Origin: an uncultured Saprospirales bacterium
Lineage (GTDB): Bacteria; Bacteroidota; Bacteroidia; Chitinophagales; JADIYW01
DNA length: 10,946 bases
Direction of reading: 5' to 3'
Assembly (NCBI GenBank): GCA_938008535.1
Contig: CALLKF010000031.1
Coordinates: 1 to 10,946 of the forward strand
A program made the position numbers and the translations under genes. Under the pieces are notes generated by a model, which was not told where the DNA came from, made no database searches, and was given only the letters and a program-made list of their open reading frames with translations. Each line of letters starts with the position of its first letter. The first letter of the stretch is position 1. Shown in pieces: positions 6,290 through 10,946 of the stretch.

Positions 6290-8485
6290 TTAAAATTTCA
6301 TCAAACCCAATTCTGGTAATATATTCATTGGTTTGTTATACCAAAAGAGTTCAAAATCTTCTAAATTATGTTGTTCGTAATGATGTTTGATTTCTTGTAA
6401 AGTGTATATTTTATTGCTGTTTACAGAAATTAAAGATAAAATTTCAATCAACCAAATTGCCTGATTTTTGTTGATAGAAATTTCGTGTGTGGTAGCTTTT
6501 GTATGAAAAATTAATTTAGCCATTTCATAGCTGTTTCCTTTTTTTGTTTTTATAAAATAATCTACAGTTGGCATAGTGCCTAACCAAATAATTTTAGCAC
6601 TTGGTTGAAAAGTATTTGGTTCTTCTTTGTTTAAAATGGTTGAAATGTAATTTGGTGTAATGGTTGTTTTTGGAACTTTAAAATCGAACCAACTTTGCAA
6701 TGGCATTTCAAATCCAATTCCATGCATATAATTCAATAATGATTTTTTTAAACCATAACTAAATAAATCATGATCTATACCAGTTTCATCATAAAAGAAA
6801 ATATCATTATTGGCAAACGTACCAATGGTTTCTGTTTGTTTTTTTACGCCAAATTTTTCCGGTTCCAAACCAATTGGACTGTGTGCTGTCATGGCAAACT
6901 GATGCCAGAAACCTGATTGCAAAATTCCTAACTCAAATAATTGACGAACCATTTCTAAAGAGTCTATCGTTTCCTGAATCGTTTGCGTTGGATAACCATA
7001 CATCAAATAGGAGTGAACCATAATTCCAGCTTCCGTAAAATTTCGATTAACTTTTGCCACTTGTTCTACGGTTACACCTTTGTCAATCAATGCTAATAGT
7101 CTATCAGATGCAACTTCCAAACCACCTGAAACCGCAATACAACCAGATGCTTTGAGCAACACGCATAAATCTTTTGTAAAACTTTTTTCAAAGCGAATAT
7201 TGGTCCACCACGAAACCACTAATTTTCTTTTGATAATTTCAATTGCCAATGCACGCATCAACGCTGGTGGCGCAGCTTCATCTACAAAATGAAAACCAGA
7301 TTCGCCAGTTTGTGCCATGATAGTTTCCATTCTATCGCACAACAATTTTGCAGCAATTGGTTCATACACTTTTATATAATCTAATGAAATATCGCAGAAC
7401 GTACATTTTGCCCAATAGCAACCGTGCGCCATCGTTAATTTATTCCATCTTCCATCGCTCCACATTTTATGCATCGGATTCGCAATTTCAATTACAGAAA
7501 TATATTGGTCTAATAATAAATCTGCATAGTCTGGCGTACCAACTTCGTTTTGTTTGTAATCATTTTTCGTAGCATTATTTTTGTAAACGACTTTATTATT
7601 TTCTACTAAAAATGTTCTTTTGTATTCTGTTGGATTTTCTGCTTCTAAATTGGTTATTAAAAGTTCGATTGGTAATTCACCATCGTCTAGTGTAATAAAA
7701 TCAATGAATTCGAAGACACGTGTATCAGAAATAGAACGCAATTCTGTATTTGGAAATCCACCACCAAATGCAATTTTTATAGTTGGATGATTTTTTTTAA
7801 TCCATTGCGCACACCTGAACGCACTATATAAATTTCCAGGAAACGGAATTGAGACAGCAACTAATTTTGGTTGAATAGTTTTTATTTTTTTTGAAAGAAT
7901 TTCAATTAATATTTCATCAAAAAAAGTGTATTCTTTTTGAAGACAAGTATATAATTCATCAAATGAGTTGGCTGACCTTCCTAATCGTTCTGCGTATCTG
8001 CTAAAACCAAAATGTTTATCAATACATTCAATAATTAAATCGGATAAATCTTCTAAATATAGTGTGGCTAAATGTTTTGCTTTGTCATGGTTTCCCATAT
8101 TTCCAAAAGCCCAATCTAAATCATCTGTTTGCTGAAATCTATTTGCTTTTGGCAAAAAATCTTCCTGACAAATTAAATTTGCAAGCGTTGCATTTTTTCC
8201 TTGAAGAAATAAAATAACAGCATCAATTGTGTTTATATAATCTTGTTTTAATGCAATTATTCTTGTTGCATTTGCTGACTTTTGTGGTTGATTGGTTTCA
8301 ATTTGTTGAAATAATTTTGTCAATCCATTTTTTGAAAAAACGTTTAATATGACTTCAATTCCTACATCACATTGAAAGGAAGAAATACTTTTGGTGTTTA
8401 AAAATCCTTTTAAATAAGCTGTTGCTGGATACGGTGTATTCAGTTGCGTAAATGGTGGTGTGATTAATAATGTTGATGCTCTCAA
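6290..8485 (-). CDS. B12-binding-domain radical SAM protein with CX4CX2C motif
   Basis: This is a 731-residue protein. Residues about 200-280 look like a degenerate cobalamin-binding Rossmann domain (PKLVAVSIPFPGNLYSAF, then IAFGGGFPN and FIDFITLDDGE). I see no DxHxxG base-off motif. The radical SAM core starts near 350. The cluster cysteines are Cys356, Cys361 and Cys364 in HGCYWAKCTFCD, a CX4CX2C spacing, not the usual CX3CX2C. I checked this against the DNA. Further core signatures are FHFVDEAAPP (398-407), SGGLEVASDRLL (453-464) and HSYLMYGYPTQT (491-502), the last resembling the usual methylase/MiaB-like pattern. The C-terminal 200 residues have no recognised domain. Proteins of this design carry out methylations and other radical reactions, often in natural-product or lipid biosynthesis. 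The substrate here is unknown, and no precursor peptide is visible nearby. The RNase HI gene follows after 3 bases, and purS diverges upstream. Confidence 0.88.
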   Translation of the reverse strand: MRASTLLITPPFTQLNTPYPATAYLKGFLNTKSISSFQCDVGIEVILNVFSKNGLTKLFQQIETNQPQKSANATRIIALKQDYINTIDAVILFLQGKNATLANLICQEDFLPKANRFQQTDDLDWAFGNMGNHDKAKHLATLYLEDLSDLIIECIDKHFGFSRYAERLGRSANSFDELYTCLQKEYTFFDEILIEILSKKIKTIQPKLVAVSIPFPGNLYSAFRCAQWIKKNHPTIKIAFGGGFPNTELRSISDTRVFEFIDFITLDDGELPIELLITNLEAENPTEYKRTFLVENNKVVYKNNATKNDYKQNEVGTPDYADLLLDQYISVIEIANPMHKMWSDGRWNKLTMAHGCYWAKCTFCDISLDYIKVYEPIAAKLLCDRMETIMAQTGESGFHFVDEAAPPALMRALAIEIIKRKLVVSWWTNIRFEKSFTKDLCVLLKASGCIAVSGGLEVASDRLLALIDKGVTVEQVAKVNRNFTEAGIMVHSYLMYGYPTQTIQETIDSLEMVRQLFELGILQSGFWHQFAMTAHSPIGLEPEKFGVKKQTETIGTFANNDIFFYDETGIDHDLFSYGLKKSLLNYMHGIGFEMPLQSWFDFKVPKTTITPNYISTILNKEEPNTFQPSAKIIWLGTMPTVDYFIKTKKGNSYEMAKLIFHTKATTHEISINKNQAIWLIEILSLISVNSNKIYTLQEIKHHYEQHNLEDFELFWYNKPMNILPELGLMKF

Positions 8486-8586
8486 TCTAAATTTTCAATT
8501 GATACTGAAATTGTAAATGTATTGTTTTTTTAGCAGTAGAATTAATACAATATTAAAATGAATTAAAAATGTGTGAATTTTATGCA

Positions 8587-8614
8587 TTGTTTTTATTTAT
8601 AGCAGATAATTTTT
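8587..8614 (+). promoter_or_regulatory. Weak candidate promoter for purS
   Basis: TTG at 8587-8589, a 17-base spacer and TAATTTTT at 8607-8614, which lacks only the final G of TAnnTTTG. A start near 8621 would leave a leader of only about five bases. The rest of the 140-base divergent spacer (8486-8625) shows partial boxes for the minus-strand radical SAM gene, such as CAATATTA at 8548-8555, but none has a good partner element. I see no purine riboswitch or obvious operator. Confidence 0.3.
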
Positions 8615-8625
8615 AACTTAGTGCC

Positions 8626-8871
8626 ATGCAATATTCAGTAGAAATAAATGTGATGCCTTTAAAAGAGTTATTAGATCCACAAGGAAAGGCAGTGGAACAT
8701 GGATTACACAATTTAGGTTTTGATGCTTCTAATGTTCGTATTGGAAAACACATGACGTTTAAAATTGAAGCAACTTCAAAAGAAGAAGCAATTGCAAAAG
8801 TAGATGAAGCCTGCAAAAAATTACTACACAACCAAGTGATGGAATATTACGAGTTTGTGGTGAGTGAGTAA
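8626..8871 (+). CDS. purS: Phosphoribosylformylglycinamidine synthase subunit PurS
   Basis: The 81-residue product has the normal PurS length and its characteristic pattern: LLDPQGKAVEHGLHNLGF (residues 15-32), VRIGKHMTFKIEA, the helix EEAIAKVDEACKKLL, and the C-terminal MEYYEFVV. PurS dimers bridge the glutaminase PurQ and the small-type PurL in the fourth step of purine synthesis. There ATP and glutamine convert formylglycinamide ribonucleotide to the amidine. It probably assists ammonia channelling and acts in the cytoplasm. Neither purQ nor purL is beside it. It sits alone between a divergent radical SAM gene and a convergent surface-protein gene, whereas many bacteria keep purS, purQ and purL together. 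The start ATG is the only reasonable one. Confidence 0.95.
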   Translation: MQYSVEINVMPLKELLDPQGKAVEHGLHNLGFDASNVRIGKHMTFKIEATSKEEAIAKVDEACKKLLHNQVMEYYEFVVSE

Positions 8872-8881
8872 TAGTTGTTTC

Positions 8882-8914
8882 ATAAAAACAGAACAAATGA
8901 TTATGTGTTTTTAT
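8882..8914. terminator. AT-rich hairpin between convergent genes, possible bidirectional terminator
   Basis: Perfect 9-base arms (ataaaaaca at 8882-8890, tgtttttat at 8906-8914) surround a 15-base loop. A T-rich stretch follows on the plus strand (TTATTTATTTATTTG). It starts 10 bases after the purS stop and reaches into the last codon of the minus-strand gene. The stem has a single C-G pair, so it may be a weak terminator. Confidence 0.4.
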
Positions 8915-10946
8915 TTATTTATTTGAGAAATTGGTAATACTGTTTGCAATAATTTTTCAATCGATTCAATTTTAGTATCTAATTTTTTTATTGAAGTTTT
9001 TAATTGTGAATTATCTTCTAATAATGCATCATTTTGTTGTTTTAATTCTTTTATGGCTTCTATTAATATTGGTGTAAGCTTTGCATAATCTATACTTTTA
9101 AAACCTTCTAAATCTGTTTGTACTAATTCTGGATAAATTTTTTCTGCTTCTTGTGCTATTAAACCAACTTGTTTATTGTCATTAAAATTCTTGTCTTTAA
9201 ATTCTTCTTTTTTGAAATAATAGGAGACAGCTTGTAATCTTAAAACATTACTTAATACATTTTTTAGTGGTTGTATATCTTTTTTGTATCTAATATCTGA
9301 ACAAACTAAAACACCACAAGATGCAGTTACTGTACCAGTAAACAAACCATTTCCAGCAACATGTAGTTTTTGAGTTGGAGAAATTCCGATTCCTACATTA
9401 TTTCCTCTTATCGTCATAGTTTCAGTATTGTTTGAATACAAATGTAATGTACTCGTTGCACCACTTTGAAATCCGATATACATATCTTTGTCTACACCTA
9501 AGCTGTTTCTTAGAACTCTTAAATTTGCATATTGGTCTGAAGTAGCTAAGTCTAATCCTTCTTGTGAAGCAGTTCCACTAATCACTAATTTAGCCGTTGT
9601 TGGATTGCTTTCGTTGATTCCAACATTTCCATTTCCTTTTATGCGCATTAATTCTTTTGATGTTGTTGATGAAGTACCTGCATAATAGACAAAATCATCG
9701 CCAGTGTTATTTACTTGAAAACGTAATACGCCTGGATTTAAACCAAAACCATTAAATTGATGGTCGTTGTTTGCAGCTTCATAAAAAACAATTTTACGAT
9801 TGGATACAGAATTTCTAAACTGCAAAGGTGCATTTGGAGTCGAATTACCAATACCAACATTTCCATTTCCATTAATACGCATCAACTCTGTTGAAGTAGT
9901 AGCACTTGTACCTGCATAAAAAACATGATTATTTGAACTGTTTGGAGTTTGATATCTAACTCCATCACCATCTAATCCAAAACCAGAAAATTCGTGGTCG
10001 TTATCCGCACCAAAATCTGCTAGTACAATTTTTCTATTTTCAAAAGTATTTGCTAATTGTAGTGGTGCAGTTGGTCTTGCATTGCCAATACCTACATTTG
10101 TGTTGACAGTTGCTCCATTATAAAAATTAACACCACCTAAAACAATTGAATTATCTATTTCTGTATAAGCATAAGCACCAATAGCTGTGGCATTGGTTAA
10201 TCCATCTTGTACCGTTGCCAAATATCCAATAGCCGTATTTCCAGAGCCAGAAAAAATACTAGATAATGCAGATGCGCCAACTGCAGTATTGCCAGTGCCT
10301 GAAGTATTATACTCTTTCAGAGTTTGGTCACCAATTGCAGTGTTATAGTTGCCATTTATATTATTTGATAATGCAATGTTGCCGATAGCTGTGTTATAAC
10401 TTCCGTCAAAATTATTTTGCAGAGTATTTACGCCATTTGCAATATTTCTCAATCCGCTATTATTTTTTCTTAATGCGTTTAAGCCAATTCCTATATTTCG
10501 ACTTCCGTCAGCATTGTCATATAATACATTTGTTCCTATTGCTATATTATCTCTACCTGTTATGTTATTGTATAAAGTATTTAAGCCAATTGCGATGTTT
10601 GCATTTGGTGGAAATGGTGGTAAGATTGGTCTGGAATATAAACTTCTGTAACCAATGGCTATATTAGAGTCGCCACTGCAATTATACAATGATTGATGAC
10701 CAATTGCTGTATTATAAGCGCCTGTATTATTTGAGTACATGCTTTCATATCCAAAAGCACTATTATAACTTCCAGTAGTGTTTGTGTATAAAGCATTGAA
10801 TCCACTACCTGTATTTTCATTTCCGATAGTTGAATTTGTTAATGTATAATATCCAGTTGCTGTATTTCCACGACCAGTTGTATTTTTATTTAAAGCATTT
10901 GCACCAGTCGCAGTATTAAACATTCCTGTTGTATTAAATTCTAATG
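8911..10946 (-). CDS. Repetitive surface fibre protein with C-terminal S74 chaperone domain (5' truncated)
   Basis: The gene is open at the right edge. The Met encoded at 10921-10923 is internal, since the frame continues upstream as LEFNTTG into the same repeat pattern. Residues below are numbered from that Met. Residues 1-250 hold YadA/Hia-like head repeats (NTAIGxxALxxNxxG). Residues 276-354 and 355-432 are two homologous stalk modules, each opening with NVGIG. NVGI recurs at 433 and 509. From Ser542 (SDIRYKKDI) to about 635 is an S74 peptidase/intramolecular chaperone domain like that of phage endosialidase tailspikes, which trims itself off after trimer folding. Cleavage is predicted just before Ser542, leaving a 129-residue fragment. 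Residues 613-660 form a coiled coil. Such proteins are common in Bacteroidota genomes and are probably cell-surface or extracellular trimers. No phage genes surround it. The signal peptide would lie outside the window, and no type IX sorting domain is seen. Confidence 0.85.
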   Translation of the reverse strand, partial: LEFNTTGMFNTATGANALNKNTTGRGNTATGYYTLTNSTIGNENTGSGFNALYTNTTGSYNSAFGYESMYSNNTGAYNTAIGHQSLYNCSGDSNIAIGYRSLYSRPILPPFPPNANIAIGLNTLYNNITGRDNIAIGTNVLYDNADGSRNIGIGLNALRKNNSGLRNIANGVNTLQNNFDGSYNTAIGNIALSNNINGNYNTAIGDQTLKEYNTSGTGNTAVGASALSSIFSGSGNTAIGYLATVQDGLTNATAIGAYAYTEIDNSIVLGGVNFYNGATVNTNVGIGNARPTAPLQLANTFENRKIVLADFGADNDHEFSGFGLDGDGVRYQTPNSSNNHVFYAGTSATTSTELMRINGNGNVGIGNSTPNAPLQFRNSVSNRKIVFYEAANNDHQFNGFGLNPGVLRFQVNNTGDDFVYYAGTSSTTSKELMRIKGNGNVGINESNPTTAKLVISGTASQEGLDLATSDQYANLRVLRNSLGVDKDMYIGFQSGATSTLHLYSNNTETMTIRGNNVGIGISPTQKLHVAGNGLFTGTVTASCGVLVCSDIRYKKDIQPLKNVLSNVLRLQAVSYYFKKEEFKDKNFNDNKQVGLIAQEAEKIYPELVQTDLEGFKSIDYAKLTPILIEAIKELKQQNDALLEDNSQLKTSIKKLDTKIESIEKLLQTVLPISQINK
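9628..10098 (-). repeat. Tandem duplicated stalk modules (79 and 78 residues)
   Basis: Two adjacent in-frame copies lie inside the surface fibre gene: 9862-10098 and 9628-9861. Both share NVGIGN, APLQ, NRKIV, NDHxFxGFGL, YAGTS, TTSxELMRI and GNG in the same order and nearly the same spacing. They differ enough that the duplication is not recent. A shortened third start (NVGINESNP) follows directly, and a fourth NVGIG occurs further on, so the stalk seems to have grown by module duplication. Confidence 0.85.
10174..10946 (-). repeat. YadA-like head repeat array
   Basis: About 17 degenerate copies, most about 14-16 residues long, follow the pattern G-x-x-N-T-A-I-G-x-x-A-L-x-x-N. They make up the visible N-terminal part of the surface fibre protein and continue past the window edge. 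In YadA-type adhesins such repeats fold into left-handed beta-roll trimers. One insert (SRPILPPFPPNAN, about residues 97-109) breaks the regular spacing at 10597-10635. Because the array runs into the edge, the total copy number is unknown. Confidence 0.8.

Noticed and set aside
6290..8625. RiPP cluster around the radical SAM gene
   Set aside because: I found no precursor peptide, no RRE-like domain and no transporter or peptidase in the neighbourhood.
8613..8831. Minus-strand reading frame opposite purS
   Set aside because: It is a shadow of the well-supported purS gene, with no family resemblance.
8911..10923. A complete gene starting at the Met codon at 10921-10923
   Set aside because: The frame continues to the window edge with the same NTTG-type repeat, so the true start lies outside.
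10174..10946. CRISPR array or DNA-level satellite
   Set aside because: The repetition is at the protein level with degenerate codons. There are no constant-length spacers and no identical direct repeats.
8911..10946. Prophage tail fibre
   Set aside because: The S74 domain is shared with phage tailspikes, but no other phage gene is present, and stand-alone genes of this kind are common in Bacteroidota.

Overview
The window looks like one short contig from a low-GC member of the Bacteroidota, roughly one third G+C by eye. Three things point there. Several intergenic regions carry the Bacteroidota-type promoter (TTTG, about 19-20 bases, then TAnnTTTG). The start codons lack clear Shine-Dalgarno sequences. 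The gene content also fits: a surface lipoprotein with an Asn before the lipobox Cys and Lys-Asp just after it, a B12-type radical SAM protein, and a tail-fibre-type S74 surface protein. The first 32 bases are not genomic. They are an Illumina sequencing adapter with one base missing, so the left edge is an assembly end. The right edge lies inside the repetitive head of a large surface protein, which is a common place for an assembly to stop.

Left arm, plus strand: the C-terminal 377 residues of an AsmA-like DUF748 envelope protein (34-1167), a VOC-fold/PhnB-like protein (1295-1735) behind a recognisable promoter, a 252-base spacer with nested inverted repeats and two candidate promoters, and a soluble PAS-histidine kinase with no adjacent response regulator (1988-3184).

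Centre, minus strand, in transcription order: a 731-residue B12-binding-type radical SAM protein (8485 to 6290) followed after only 3 bases by an RNase HI (6286 to 5813); a hairpin that overlaps a perfect TAnnTTTG box; then a PGAP1-like serine esterase (5727 to 4411) and a lipoprotein that recalls DUF2515 (4350 to 3220). I read this as two transcription units: radical SAM plus RNase HI, and esterase plus lipoprotein.

Right arm: purS (8626-8871, plus strand), a lone gene for the small subunit of formylglycinamidine ribonucleotide synthetase, diverges from the radical SAM gene. It converges across an AT-rich hairpin on a partial minus-strand gene for a repetitive trimeric-fibre-like surface protein (YadA-like head repeats, duplicated stalk modules, C-terminal S74 intramolecular chaperone, terminal coiled coil).

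I saw no rRNA, tRNA, CRISPR array, transposase or phage module. No intergenic stretch exceeds about 300 bases. The items most worth following are the non-canonical CX4CX2C cluster motif of the radical SAM protein, its tight coupling to RNase HI, and the esterase/lipoprotein pair. None of these is proven to be a new system.
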